From the NCBI GenBank assembly GCA_036845225.1, contig DAIUEJ010000014.1, forward strand, positions 1-59,424: 59,424 nt of DNA, written 5' to 3'. Numbering within the stretch: position 1 is the stretch's first letter; every line of letters starts with the position of its first letter. The position numbers were made by a program, and so were the translations under genes. Positions 40,092 to 48,957 of this stretch are shown one piece after another. This DNA is from FEN-680 sp036845225 (GTDB lineage: Bacteria; Actinomycetota; Geothermincolia; Fen-727; Anoxymicrobiaceae). Under the pieces are notes generated by a model. The model did no database searches. It saw only the letters and a program-made list of their open reading frames with translations, and was not told the origin of the DNA.

Positions 40092-42533
40092 ATGGGAGAC
40101 GGGGAGCCTGTGGAGAGCGAGAAAGATATCCGCTTGCGGCTGGGCATCCCCGAGGACGCCGCCCGCGTCATGGTGTTCGCCGAATCCAGCCACTGGGACC
40201 CCGACTGGCTCCTCACCTCGGAGGAATACTACTCTCTTCGCATCACGCGGATCATGGACAAGGCGCTGCGCGTGCTGCAGGCCGACCCGCGGCGCGTCTT
40301 CTCGATCGAGAGCATCTTCTTCTTCAAGATGTACTGGGACAGGAACCCCGGCAGGCACCGGACGCTGCGGGCTCTTGCCAACGAGGGAAGGTTGCGCTTC
40401 TCCGGGACGGGGTTCACTCAGCCCGACACCATGATACCCTCCACCGAAGCCATCATCCGGGACTATCAAATGGGCCAGCAGTGGCTCCACGACAACGGCA
40501 TCGAGGCCCGGCCTCGCGTCGCCTACATGGCTGACGACTTCGGGCTGTCGCCGGCTTTCCCATCCATCTGCAGGTCGCTTGGCATCGATCACGTCGCCGG
40601 CAGCCGCATCGACGGGCACTTCTTCCCCGGCGGAGAGTACTCGCTGCCCGGCAAGTACCCGCTGCCGGGCTCGAGCGCCGAGCTCCTTCTCAAGAAGCTC
40701 AAGTCGACCGAAATCGTATGGCTCGGCCCGGACGACAGTGAAGTCATCTACCACCTCAACATCATGACCTACGACCTCGGCGGGTTCATTGCGCTGCGCG
40801 GAGTGGCGAGGTGGATGGGCATACCCGTCGGAATACCCACTCGCTCCGAGCGGCACGTGGCCAGGATGATCCGCTGGTTCACCGGGCAGCTCTCACCGTA
40901 CAGCGTAACGCCTTACATGTTCTGCCCCATCGGCGGGGACTTTAACAGCCCGATAACACACCTCACGGCGATGCTTGACCGCTACAACAGGACCCGGTAT
41001 CCCGGCAGCGGGCTTTACGTGGTGCTCGCGTGCCTGGAGGATTACATGGACCTCGTCGCCTGGCACCGCGACAGCCTGCCGCGTGCCGCCCTCGACCCGA
41101 ACCCGAACTTCATGGGTTTCTACTTCAGCCGGCCGAAGTTGAAGGAGGGATGCCGCACACTGGTCTCGAGGCTCCTCGCCGCCGAGAAGATGATCTTCTC
41201 CAGCGGCGATGCTCCGGGAAGCGCCCTGTCCGTCCAGCAAAAGATGGCCTCGGCGTGGGAGACGGCGGTCGTGACCAACCACCACGACTTCATCACGGGC
41301 ACCGCGCCGAACCGCGTTTACGACAAGGAACAGGTCCCCTGGGTCCGCGACGCGAACCTGCTCGCATCGGAAGCGCTTGAGTCCGCCCTGTCGGTGGCAC
41401 CGGCCGCCAACGAGACTGTTGAGCCAACCAGCCTGTCGGCCCCTTCGTGGAGCCTGCGGGGCGGGGTGCTGACAGTGGAGTCGCCGCACTACAACGTAGA
41501 GCTCGTTGAGGAACGCGGCGGCTGCATCACCAGTCTCACCGACTCATCGAGCGGCACCCGGGTCCTTTCCGGCTGCGGCAACGACCTCGTGCTCTACCAG
41601 GACTCCGGCGGGCTCTGGAGGATGGGATGCGAGTTCAGGGGTGGTAAGTTCACGGAGCTCGGGCGCGCAAGCGCGTCGCCTGCCTCGCTGCTGGCGCAGG
41701 AAGAGGACGGCGCGCTCAAGGTCACCGTCAAGTCACGGCTCGGGCCACTCTGGATGACCAGGCTGATGTGGTTCACGGCCGACCACCCTCTGATATGGAT
41801 GCGTACCCTGGCGTCCCTCGGCGACTACCGTACGCTCACCTGCAGTTTTTCGACCGCGTTCGACCCTATGGTGATCTCCATGGACGTTGCCGGAGGCGTG
41901 GCGGAGCGCCCTCTCGAAAAGACCTACTCCCCCACTTTCTGGTCCGCCCAGAGATTCGTTCACTACCGGGACAGGGCGGACCGGGGTGGCCTCGCCCTGT
42001 TCTCCGCGGTGCCGGCCACTGTCTCGGGGCGCGCCGGCGGCAGGATCGAGTGGGTCGTCGCCAGGAACGCCAGAAGGGAGCGCGCTTTCGGGTTCCTGCC
42101 CGTGGTAGCCTTTCCAGCCAACGGAGCCGACCCTTCCATCCAGGTCACCGATTACGCAGTGTGCGCGACCGGGCCCGGTGACTGGCGGGACAACGGGCTG
42201 CACCTCATCGCCCCCCAGGCGCTGACGCCGCCCTGGCGCGACCCCGACGCGGCGAGGATAGAAGCGCTCGCCGGCCGGGCAGTCTTGGTGGATCATCCGG
42301 ATGTCGAAGTCGTCGCTGTGAAGCCCGCGGCGAACGGCAGCGGCTACGTAGTGAGGCTCTTCTCATGGGCTGGCGGGCCGGTGACGGCGCGCCTGGACGC
42401 GGGACCCGGCCGCATCAAGGAGGCGTCTCTCTGCGACGCGAGGGAGCGCGACCTGGGTCCCGTCGATGTCGAGGAGGGCCGGGCCGTCGTCCGGGTCAAC
42501 GGCAACATAACTTCAGTGAGGTTGCTCGGGTAG
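40092..42533 (+). CDS. Glycoside hydrolase family 38 alpha-mannosidase-type enzyme
   Basis: This GH38-type protein has 813 residues. The metal-binding start is ESSHWDPDWLLT (cf. HWDREW in the family). The nucleophile region is YMADDFGLSPAF, and NHHDFITGTAPNRVYD matches the family NQFHDILPGT block. A C-terminal beta-sandwich part follows (GGVLTVESPHYNVELVEERG). GH38 enzymes remove alpha-mannosyl residues with a Zn-dependent retaining mechanism. No signal peptide is present. The ATG at 40092 lacks a ribosome site; a GTG at 40110 has GGGGAG just ahead and may be the real start. It stands alone between divergent and convergent neighbours. Confidence 0.87.
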   Translation: MGDGEPVESEKDIRLRLGIPEDAARVMVFAESSHWDPDWLLTSEEYYSLRITRIMDKALRVLQADPRRVFSIESIFFFKMYWDRNPGRHRTLRALANEGRLRFSGTGFTQPDTMIPSTEAIIRDYQMGQQWLHDNGIEARPRVAYMADDFGLSPAFPSICRSLGIDHVAGSRIDGHFFPGGEYSLPGKYPLPGSSAELLLKKLKSTEIVWLGPDDSEVIYHLNIMTYDLGGFIALRGVARWMGIPVGIPTRSERHVARMIRWFTGQLSPYSVTPYMFCPIGGDFNSPITHLTAMLDRYNRTRYPGSGLYVVLACLEDYMDLVAWHRDSLPRAALDPNPNFMGFYFSRPKLKEGCRTLVSRLLAAEKMIFSSGDAPGSALSVQQKMASAWETAVVTNHHDFITGTAPNRVYDKEQVPWVRDANLLASEALESALSVAPAANETVEPTSLSAPSWSLRGGVLTVESPHYNVELVEERGGCITSLTDSSSGTRVLSGCGNDLVLYQDSGGLWRMGCEFRGGKFTELGRASASPASLLAQEEDGALKVTVKSRLGPLWMTRLMWFTADHPLIWMRTLASLGDYRTLTCSFSTAFDPMVISMDVAGGVAERPLEKTYSPTFWSAQRFVHYRDRADRGGLALFSAVPATVSGRAGGRIEWVVARNARRERAFGFLPVVAFPANGADPSIQVTDYAVCATGPGDWRDNGLHLIAPQALTPPWRDPDAARIEALAGRAVLVDHPDVEVVAVKPAANGSGYVVRLFSWAGGPVTARLDAGPGRIKEASLCDARERDLGPVDVEEGRAVVRVNGNITSVRLLG

Positions 42534-42551
42534 CTGTACCCGCGCGCGTCC

Positions 42552-42809
42552 TCACTTCATCATTGCCTCACCCTTCTCCTCCATCTCCTCGAGCAGGGTG
42601 TAGTAGTTCGGTATCTCGTTGAGGTGGGCGAGTGCGATCTTCGCGGTCATCGTGGGGTCGTCGTCCGTCACGTTCGTCGCGGGGTCGACGGTGCCGTGCT
42701 CCAGCTCGACGTTGATCCCCATGTAGAACTCGTTGGCATCGTACTTGTCGGACAGGCCCAGGCCGTCCAGGATCTTCGCCGCCTCTTCCTTGCCGAATTT
42801 CTTCTCCAT
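42552..42809 (-). CDS. DUF5661 small protein
   Basis: This 85-residue acidic cytoplasmic protein has conserved segments MEKKFGKEEAAKILDGLGL, FYMGINVELEHGTVDPATNV and KIALAHLNEIPNYYTLLEEM. I recognise it as a DUF5661-type protein found in many bacteria and archaea; no function is known. GGAGGAG precedes the ATG at 42809. The open frame continues upstream through a palindromic repeat (42829-42851) as AGETPAL, which is repeat-derived and not part of the protein. It is convergent with the GH38 gene, 18 bases apart. Confidence 0.82.
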   Translation of the reverse strand: MEKKFGKEEAAKILDGLGLSDKYDANEFYMGINVELEHGTVDPATNVTDDDPTMTAKIALAHLNEIPNYYTLLEEMEEKGEAMMK

Positions 42810-42828
42810 GTCACTCCTCCGGTATGTT

Positions 42829-42851
42829 CGTAACGCCGGCGTCTCGCCGGC
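42829..42851. repeat. Intergenic copy of the GCCGGCG...CGCCGGC palindromic repeat
   Basis: The sequence cgtaacgccggcgtctcgcc plus ggc matches the third repeat unit inside the giant hydrolase gene (complement of 14648-14677) in 22 of 23 bases. Here it lies 20 bases upstream of the DUF5661 start. This shows that the unit is a dispersed element and not an invention of the protein gene. Confidence 0.8.
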
Positions 42852-43012
42852 ATCGATCACGGACCTGGTCGTTCGTCACTGTACCCATCCGCTTGATCTC
42901 CAAGGACTCCCTTTTCTCCAGCACTCCGCCCTTCCACAGACATGGTTTAAGCATTGGAAGAACGAATCCTCCATGCGCGTCAACACGGGCGCGTAGGGAT
43001 TCACTTTATCGT

Positions 43013-43030
43013 CTTGAATAAGGATTCAAG
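43013..43030. promoter_or_regulatory. 18-base palindrome in the 335-base gap before 43145
   Basis: CTTGAAT (43013-43019), AAGG and ATTCAAG (43024-43030) form a perfect palindrome, 115 bases ahead of the start at 43145. It is operator-like or a small hairpin. Apart from this and the repeat at 42829-42851, I see nothing gene-like in 42810-43144. The frame of the downstream gene is open from 43043 but without a ribosome site. Confidence 0.4.
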
Positions 43031-43144
43031 TATTGTGTTCGTTTGCTACAGAATCTCAGGGAAGGCGATAGCGCGGACATAGGCGTCATGCTTCTCGGAG
43101 CCGACGATGTCGGCTGGCTCCGACTCCTGGGGGGGGATGGGTTG

Positions 43145-43768
43145 ATGAATCCTTTCAAATCCTTTACGGACCTGGCAGGTAATATATCAGGCTTGCTGCA
43201 GGGCGCCCGCGGCCTTATGGACAGGGCTGGCGGTGAAGGCTACGGCGAAGGCCTGAAGGGCATGGTCCAGAGCATGCTCGACCTCAACCTCGAGGGAATC
43301 AAAGACAGTGTCGATTCGCACATAGGGGCGGGCGTGATGCGCCTGACCATCGCGGGCGAGACGGAGAGGGTCGAGACGGCCGTGCGCTTCAGGAACTACG
43401 TGGTGATGCGGCTCGACGAGTTGATGGAGGTGCGCGACATCGGCAACCGTTTCATCTCTCAAGACATCTCACAGGTCACCGGGGTGGTGGACCAGATGGC
43501 CACCTTTCTCGAGAAAAAGCAGCCGGAGACCACTTACTCAGTTCAAGAAGAGGTCCTCGAGCAGGAGATCAACAAGCTGCGCAAGCTCCAGAGGGAGATG
43601 AGCAGGTTCCTCGACGGCGAGCAGGCGATGGTCGAGGCGGGGTCCAGCGCGGGACCCACGGAAGTGACCACAGTCGAGCAGGCGGTCGAAGTCAGAAGCC
43701 CGACGGCTAAGGGATTGATCGTCGCCGTGGAAAAGAGCGTGTCGGACATGCAGCGGGGCCAGATGTAG
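43145..43768 (+). CDS. Cytoplasmic helical protein of unknown function
   Basis: This 207-residue protein has no membrane segment. The first 50 residues contain Gly-rich amphipathic helices (SFTDLAGNISGLLQGARGLM). The middle reads as an alpha/beta region with ETERVETAVRFRNYVVMRLD. The C-terminal half contains a predicted coiled coil (EEVLEQEINKLRKLQREMSR). I do not recognise the family. The ATG at 43145 follows GGGGGGGGATGGG. It is followed after 58 bases by a membrane protein gene in the same direction, so the two may be cotranscribed. The sequence TTVEQAVEVRSPTAKGLIVA near the C terminus suggests a short ordered tail. Confidence 0.7.
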   Translation: MNPFKSFTDLAGNISGLLQGARGLMDRAGGEGYGEGLKGMVQSMLDLNLEGIKDSVDSHIGAGVMRLTIAGETERVETAVRFRNYVVMRLDELMEVRDIGNRFISQDISQVTGVVDQMATFLEKKQPETTYSVQEEVLEQEINKLRKLQREMSRFLDGEQAMVEAGSSAGPTEVTTVEQAVEVRSPTAKGLIVAVEKSVSDMQRGQM

Positions 43769-43826
43769 AACAGCGCCCCTGAGGCCACGTCACTTAAGGG
43801 ACGTTGAAGTGCAAAAGGAGCCACCC

Positions 43827-45152
43827 ATGACAGAGGACCGCGACAAAGAGGCTGCCGGAGGCGAGCCATCCACCGACGAGGTGGAGATGCTGAGGCAGGA
43901 GAACCTCGCGCTCAAAGAGAAGCTGGAGGCTTCCAAGAAGGCTCGCAAGCAGCGGCACTTCTGGAGAAGCCTGGTGGTGTGGCTGCTCATCGTCCTGGCG
44001 TGCCTGTTCGCGATAACCGGCACCCTGTCCACCTGGGTCAAGACCACAACCCTTGATACAACCGCGTTCGTCAACACGATTGGGCCGCTCGTCAAGAACC
44101 CGGCAGTGGCCAAGGCGGTGAGCGACGCCGCGGTCACCAAGTTGTTCAAGACCTACGACGTCCAGGGCCAGATAACCGCCGGCCTGAACGACCTCCAGAA
44201 CGCCATCGAGCAGGCCGCGCCGCCCAACCTCCCGATCCCGAAGGTCAACCTGTCTGTCATCGCGGGGCCTATCTCGAACGGGCTCGAGAGCTTCGCGAAG
44301 ACGGCCGCTCAGAAGATCCTCACGAGCGACGCCTTCTTCAAGGTCTGGGAGAAGACCCTCCGCACGGCCCACACGGCGATGGTCAACATCATAAAGGGCA
44401 AGAGCAACGCGGTCCTGACCAGCCAGGGGGACACCGTGATATTGAACCTCTCGCCGCTCTTGCTCCAGGTAAAGGACCAGCTCGTGAACGCCGGTCTGGG
44501 TTTTCTGGACAAGGTCACAGTCCCACCGGATCTAGGACAGATAAAGTTGTTCACGGCGAAGCAACTCGGTTCGGTCAAGTCACTGGTGAACCTGCTCGAC
44601 ACGCTGGCCTGGGTGCTTCCCCTGCTTGCGCTTCTCTTCTTCATCGCGGCGGTCTGGATCGCGATCGACCACCGGAAGGGGCTCCTGCGCGCCGCCATCG
44701 GGCTCGCCATATCGATGCTCATCGTGCTTATCGTGTTCAAGGTCGCCCACAACCAGATCTTCAACCAGATCAAGGTCGCCCAGAACGCGGCGGCCGCCCA
44801 GGTCATCTGGGGACATGTGCTGGCCGGGCTCAGGCAGGCGGTGTTCGGACTGCTGGCCCTCGGGATCGTGGTGGGTATCGCCGCCGCGGTAGCCGGTCCT
44901 GCGAAGTGGGCGGTCTGGGTTCGCACGCACGTCGGCGACTTCTTCGTCAACTGGCGCGCGCGGCGTGAGGGCAAGAAGGGCAAGACCCCGTTCTCGGCCT
45001 TCATGGACAAGTACGACTGGTGGTTCAGGATCGGGGGCCTGGCGGTCGCGGTGCTGGTCCTGGTGTTCCTGCCGACCGTGTCGGGGCTTGCCATCATCCT
45101 CACGGTGATCATACTGCTGGTCTACCTTGCGGTGATCGAACTCGTCCGCTGA
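43827..45152 (+). CDS. Multi-pass membrane protein of unknown function (paralogue of 56971-58152)
   Basis: This 441-residue membrane protein starts with an acidic tail and a short coiled coil (EMLRQENLALKEKLEASKKA). It has one membrane segment (VVWLLIVLACLFAITGTLS), an external domain of about 180 residues, and then four more segments (VLPLLALLFFIAAVWIAI; AIGLAISMLIVLIVF; LLALGIVVGIAAAVAG; FLPTVSGLAIILTVIILLVY). AGGAG lies seven bases ahead of the ATG at 43827. The external part (DTTAFVNTIGPLVKNPAVAK, ISNGLESFAKTAAQKILTSD) matches the protein at 56971-58152. Function is unknown. It could be a sensor or a surface protein. Confidence 0.78.
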   Translation: MTEDRDKEAAGGEPSTDEVEMLRQENLALKEKLEASKKARKQRHFWRSLVVWLLIVLACLFAITGTLSTWVKTTTLDTTAFVNTIGPLVKNPAVAKAVSDAAVTKLFKTYDVQGQITAGLNDLQNAIEQAAPPNLPIPKVNLSVIAGPISNGLESFAKTAAQKILTSDAFFKVWEKTLRTAHTAMVNIIKGKSNAVLTSQGDTVILNLSPLLLQVKDQLVNAGLGFLDKVTVPPDLGQIKLFTAKQLGSVKSLVNLLDTLAWVLPLLALLFFIAAVWIAIDHRKGLLRAAIGLAISMLIVLIVFKVAHNQIFNQIKVAQNAAAAQVIWGHVLAGLRQAVFGLLALGIVVGIAAAVAGPAKWAVWVRTHVGDFFVNWRARREGKKGKTPFSAFMDKYDWWFRIGGLAVAVLVLVFLPTVSGLAIILTVIILLVYLAVIELVR

Positions 45153-45221
45153 GTTCTCAGCGGTACCGGACGCATGGAATGGTCGGTCGGCGACCTGCGG
45201 TCAGTGCTTCGCTTCCCCGGG

Positions 45222-46040
45222 CTAGACGGACTTGCGGTATCGCCATACCGCCAGCGGCGCCATCACCAGGAAGATGCCGACCGACCAGAGGATGGACTGG
45301 GTGACCCAGGAGCGCGCTGGGAGTCCCAGTACCAGCGCGCGCACCGCCGAAGCCGTCACCGATACCGGCTGATACTTCGCGAACCCCTGGAGCCATGAGG
45401 GCATCGTCGCAACGGGGACGAAAGCTGAGGACGCGAACACCAGCGGCGCGACCACCGGGAACGAGGCGGCCTGGGCGCTCTCCGGGTTGCCGAGCACCAG
45501 GCCCACCGTGGTGAACACCCAGAGCAGCGAATACGCGAACAGCAGCACCACCAGCATCGCAAAGATATACGCGAGCCACGAGGCGTGTATCCGGAAGCCG
45601 ACCGCGAATCCCACGAGAGAGATCAGCGCGACCACGAGGACGGTCCGCCCGAGGTCAGCGACCGTACGCCCCGCCAGCACGCCAGAACTTGCCATGGGCA
45701 GCGACCGGAACCTCTCGAGTATCCCGCTCTTAACGTCGGTCGCCATGCTGATACCGGTGGTGATGGCGCCGAAGGTCACCGTCTGCACGAAGATCCCGGG
45801 CATAAGGTAGTCCACGTACGGGATGCCGGGGATCTTCGCGAGGGCCCCCCCGAAGACATACCTGAAGAGGATCACGAAGATGACCGGCTGGATCATGGTG
45901 AACACGAACAACTGCGGGACCCTGCGCAGGTCTATGATGTTCCGCCGCGCGATCGTCATCGTATCGTGGATCGCGCCTATGACGGGCGTCGGACGCCGGA
46001 ACGATTCCGGCATGTATGCTGTCGCTTCTGAATCAGTCAC
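45222..46040 (-). CDS. ABC-2 type transporter permease (DrrB-like)
   Basis: This 272-residue permease has six likely membrane segments, including LFVFTMIQPVIFVILFRYVF, ALISLVGFAVGFRIH, LAYIFAMLVVLLFAYSLLWV and the family-typical FPVVAPLVFASSAFVPVATM. With the ATPase encoded just upstream it forms a DrrAB-like exporter for drugs or lipids. The GTG at 46040 is chosen because GAGGGGTG lies ahead; it overlaps the ATPase stop by 8 bases, so the two are coupled. The longer open frame to 46088 would overlap more and is not needed. The cargo is unknown. Confidence 0.87.
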   Translation of the reverse strand: MTDSEATAYMPESFRRPTPVIGAIHDTMTIARRNIIDLRRVPQLFVFTMIQPVIFVILFRYVFGGALAKIPGIPYVDYLMPGIFVQTVTFGAITTGISMATDVKSGILERFRSLPMASSGVLAGRTVADLGRTVLVVALISLVGFAVGFRIHASWLAYIFAMLVVLLFAYSLLWVFTTVGLVLGNPESAQAASFPVVAPLVFASSAFVPVATMPSWLQGFAKYQPVSVTASAVRALVLGLPARSWVTQSILWSVGIFLVMAPLAVWRYRKSV

Positions 46041-47010
46041 AGGGCACCCCTCCCGGGTCGTCTTCCTCGCCAGTGGTGCAGTGGTCACCCGTAAGCCTCA
46101 GGAACACTTCGTCCAGGGTCGGCTCCCGGACGGAGAGATCGTCGGGGACGAGCCCCTCGGACTCGAGCGCGCTCAGCACCTCGACCAGCACCAGCGGCCC
46201 CTTGTCCGAGATCAGCCGGACCGTTTTCCCCTCGTGATGCATGTTGTCCGCGACAAGACGGGAGACCACCTCCGCGGCGCGGGCGCCCGCATCTTCGTCC
46301 GCCATCTCGATCTCGATCGTCGTGGTGCCCAGGCGCGATTTCAGAGCCGAGGCGGTGTCGTTCGCGACGATCTTGCCGCTCGAGACCACCGCGATCCTGT
46401 CCGCGAGCTGGTCTGCCTCCTCGAGGTACTGTGTGGTCAACAGGACCGTGGAGCCTTCCGAGACCAGGTTGCGGATCAACTGCCAGAGCTCAGTCCGGCT
46501 CTGGATGTCCAGCCCGGTGGTCGGCTCGTCCAGGAAAAGGACCGGGGGTCTGGGCACGAGCGCGGCGGCGACGTCGAGGCGGCGCGTCATGCCTCCCGAA
46601 TAGGTGCGGAGCGGCCGGTTGGCCGCCTTGGTGAGGCCGAAATTCTCCAGAAGCTCGTCGACACGTGGCGCGATCACCCGGCGCGGCAGCTGCGCGAGGC
46701 GCCCGATCATCGTGAGGTTCTCTCTGCCCGTCAGGTTCTGGTCGACCGCGGCATTCTGGCCGGCGAGCCCTATCTGGAAGCGCACTGCCACAGGGTCGCC
46801 TACTACGTCGTACCCCATCACCTCGGCACGGCCTTCGTCCGGGTGCAGGATGGTGCTGAGTATCCGGATGGCGGTCGTCTTGCCGGCTCCGTTGGGGCCC
46901 AACAATCCGAAGATCGTCTTGTGCGGGACCTCGAAGTCTATGCCCTTGAGCGCCTCGATGTCCCCGTATGTCTTTACAAGTCCCTCGACAAGTATTGCCG
47001 CGTCACTCAC
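46033..47010 (-). CDS. ABC transporter ATP-binding protein (DrrA-like)
   Basis: This 325-residue ATPase has Walker A GPNGAGKTTAIRIL, the signature YSGGMTRRLDVAAAL, Walker B VLFLDEPTTGLD and the switch LLTTQYLEEAD, where Gln replaces the usual His. That change is common in the DrrA family. The C-terminal 90 residues are the DrrA-type accessory domain. It energises the permease encoded downstream. The GTG at 47010 has GGGGA ahead; the open frame runs to 47073 but without family similarity. No regulator gene is adjacent. The 247 bases upstream contain only the remnant cagtgcctgac of the repeat family near 47120 and no gene. Confidence 0.88.
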   Translation of the reverse strand: MSDAAILVEGLVKTYGDIEALKGIDFEVPHKTIFGLLGPNGAGKTTAIRILSTILHPDEGRAEVMGYDVVGDPVAVRFQIGLAGQNAAVDQNLTGRENLTMIGRLAQLPRRVIAPRVDELLENFGLTKAANRPLRTYSGGMTRRLDVAAALVPRPPVLFLDEPTTGLDIQSRTELWQLIRNLVSEGSTVLLTTQYLEEADQLADRIAVVSSGKIVANDTASALKSRLGTTTIEIEMADEDAGARAAEVVSRLVADNMHHEGKTVRLISDKGPLVLVEVLSALESEGLVPDDLSVREPTLDEVFLRLTGDHCTTGEEDDPGGVPCD

Positions 47011-47257
47011 TGTTCCCCACCATATCCTCCCTGTCCCAGGGCAGCATCGCACGCCTGCCATCTTCGGCTTCACCAGTCGTTCAAGTGTTCGGACCCTCGT
47101 AAGAAACCAGACGTAATGGTTCAGTGCCTGACTGGAAGCACGGTATCATTTTCTTTCCATCTCAGCGCTTTCCTGCTCAAGCGCCTCACTTCCGGCAGGA
47201 ATCCAAGCCAGCGCGTGCAATCAAGTACTACAAGGACACGAAACCCGGAGGTGGGCT

Positions 47258-47536
47258 GTGGGCTGTCTCATATTCATACTGGCGGCGTTTGCGCCCCGCA
47301 TCGCGCTTCTCATCGTCTGGATATTCACGCCATACGTGAGCCGCGCCTTCCATGGCGGTTTCATCTGGCCGTTCCTGGGCCTCCTAATCCTGCCGTTCAC
47401 GACCCTCATATACTCGCTCGTCTATGTCCCGGGGATCGGGGTGACAGGCTGGCGTTGGGCCTGGGTCGTCCTCGGAGTCATCCTGGATATCGCCTGGCAT
47501 AGCGGCGGTGCGCGGAGGGCCAGACACTCAGTCTGA
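47258..47536 (+). CDS. Small three-segment membrane protein of unknown function
   Basis: This is a 92-residue hydrophobic protein with a GTG start behind GGAGGTGGG. Membrane segments are LIFILAAFAPRIALLIVWIF, FIWPFLGLLILPFTTLIYSL and GWRWAWVVLGVILDIAW. The pattern (APR.....W.FT..VSRAF.G....P.LG....P.TTL.Y) is one I know from many actinobacterial genomes as an uncharacterised membrane protein. A short basic tail follows. No partner gene is evident. The 225 bases after it form the leader of the NlpC/P60 gene. Confidence 0.72.
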   Translation: MGCLIFILAAFAPRIALLIVWIFTPYVSRAFHGGFIWPFLGLLILPFTTLIYSLVYVPGIGVTGWRWAWVVLGVILDIAWHSGGARRARHSV

Positions 47537-47717
47537 CGCAGCTCGCTCCGGAACCAGCCGCGGGCGATGACATGCTCAATACTGCCACTGCGCTGGCAAT
47601 TCCTGCCTATTCTTGACGGTGCTTACTTGCCAGAAATGAACAATTAGTGTATCTTGTTAACAATTTTAACGGTAGCATCCGCACTTGAGTTGAATCAAGA
47701 AGCACACTTGTTTGCCG

Positions 47718-47736
47718 CCGGGTCCGATGGGCCCGG
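47718..47736 (+). terminator. GC hairpin just ahead of the NlpC/P60 ribosome site
   Basis: CCGGGTCC (47718-47725), GAT and GGGCCCGG (47729-47736) form an eight-pair stem with one G-T pair and a 3-base loop, followed by atttgttg. It ends 13 bases before the AGGAGGT ribosome site of the NlpC/P60 gene. It could be an attenuator or the last stem of a leader-RNA switch. I do not find a known riboswitch consensus in the leader. Confidence 0.4.
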
Positions 47737-47761
47737 ATTTGTTGACTCAGGAGGTCACACG

Positions 47762-48802
47762 ATTTCTCCGAGACGCTCGAGAGACATACTGATATTCGCC
47801 CTGATGGCTGTACTCGCCATCGCGGTCCTTCTCCCCCAGCTCGTGGCCGCGCAGCCGCTCGATCAGCAGAGGGCGCAGGCCCAGCAGGAGGTCAGCCAGC
47901 TGGAGCAGCGCGTCGAGAGCGCGGTGGAGCGGTACAAGTCCGCGTGCTCAAAACTGGAGGACACCAGGGCTCGCATCAACGAGAACAAATCCAGGCTCGA
48001 CGAGGCCGAGCAGGAACTCGCTGCGCGCCAGACCACGCTCAACAAGAGGGTCCGGGCGATGTACGTCTCTCGCCAGAGCAAGTTCGTCGACGTCGCCGTT
48101 AACGCCAAGAGCTTCGACGAGTTCCTGGTGGGCATCGACCTCGTCAAGAAAGTCGGGCGCAAGGACGCGACGCTGGTCGCGGATGTTAAAAGCACCAAGG
48201 CCCACCTCGAGACCGCGAGGGCCGAGCTCAAGTCGCTCAAGGCCCAGCAGGAAGAGGCGACACAGGCGATGGCGTCCAGCAAAGCCGCCGTCGAGTCTGA
48301 ACTTACAAAATCCAAGGGCAAGCTCGCGAACGTCGAGGAGCAGATCCGCCAGGCCATGATACGCCAGGCCGCGGAGGCTGAGGCGTCAAACGCCAGGCGC
48401 ATGGCGAGTGCGGGAGTCGATTACTCCGTCCTCTACAGGGCGGTGCCGCCGGGAACGCCTCACCCGGGAGTGGTCCAGGTGGCGTACGCCCAGCTCGGCA
48501 AGCCGTATGTCTGGGGCGCCACGGGGCCGAACTCCTTCGACTGCTCGGGGCTGACTTCCTACTGCTACCGCCTTGGCGCGGGCATGAACATTCCGCGCAG
48601 CTCGTACGACCAGGCCGTGTGCGGCCCGAGGGTCGCCGTGAGCGAGTTGCAGCCGGGCGACATCCTCGGGTTCCACGGGTGGGGCCACGTGGGCCTCTAC
48701 ATAGGCGGGGGCCAGTTCATCCAGGCGCCGCACACCGGAGACGTTGTCAAGCTCACCGTACTCTCCACGCGCGGTGACTATGCCGGGGCCGTGCGCCCTT
48801 AG
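47762..48802 (+). CDS. NlpC/P60 peptidoglycan endopeptidase with coiled-coil N-terminus (RipA-like)
   Basis: This 346-residue exported hydrolase has a signal peptide (PRRSRDILIFALMAVLAIAV, cleavage near VAA-QPL). A coiled coil of about 200 residues follows (EVSQLEQRVESAVERYKSAC onwards), then a C-terminal NlpC/P60 domain. Its catalytic Cys is in NSFDCSGLTSYCY, the His in GHVGLYIGGGQFI and a third residue in QAPHTG. It should cut D-Glu-mDAP-type links in stem peptides during wall remodelling. The best start is ATT at 47762 with a perfect AGGAGGT six bases ahead. The frame opens further to a TTG at 47654, but that has no ribosome site and would put 36 extra residues before the signal peptide. 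A GC hairpin precedes the ribosome site. Confidence 0.87.
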   Translation: MSPRRSRDILIFALMAVLAIAVLLPQLVAAQPLDQQRAQAQQEVSQLEQRVESAVERYKSACSKLEDTRARINENKSRLDEAEQELAARQTTLNKRVRAMYVSRQSKFVDVAVNAKSFDEFLVGIDLVKKVGRKDATLVADVKSTKAHLETARAELKSLKAQQEEATQAMASSKAAVESELTKSKGKLANVEEQIRQAMIRQAAEAEASNARRMASAGVDYSVLYRAVPPGTPHPGVVQVAYAQLGKPYVWGATGPNSFDCSGLTSYCYRLGAGMNIPRSSYDQAVCGPRVAVSELQPGDILGFHGWGHVGLYIGGGQFIQAPHTGDVVKLTVLSTRGDYAGAVRP

Positions 48803-48957
48803 CGAAGCCCCCTCCGCAGACTGCCAACAACGACACGAGCCGTCACCCTGGCGCCGCCTCCCCAGTCAAACTGCTGTCACCTGTTCTCACTCCGCTGCCT
48901 TTGACATATTATCTGGTTGCAAATGCCGGGCGGAACGACCACGGAGGTGGCTGAGGG

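Noticed and set aside
45823..47502. Plus-strand open frame of 559 codons
   Set aside because: It is antisense to the ABC permease and ATPase genes, whose Walker motifs are unmistakable.
47541..47761. ydaO (c-di-AMP) riboswitch upstream of the NlpC/P60 gene
   Set aside because: The gene type fits, but I could not find the conserved core of the ydaO RNA by eye. Only an unspecific GC hairpin is certain.
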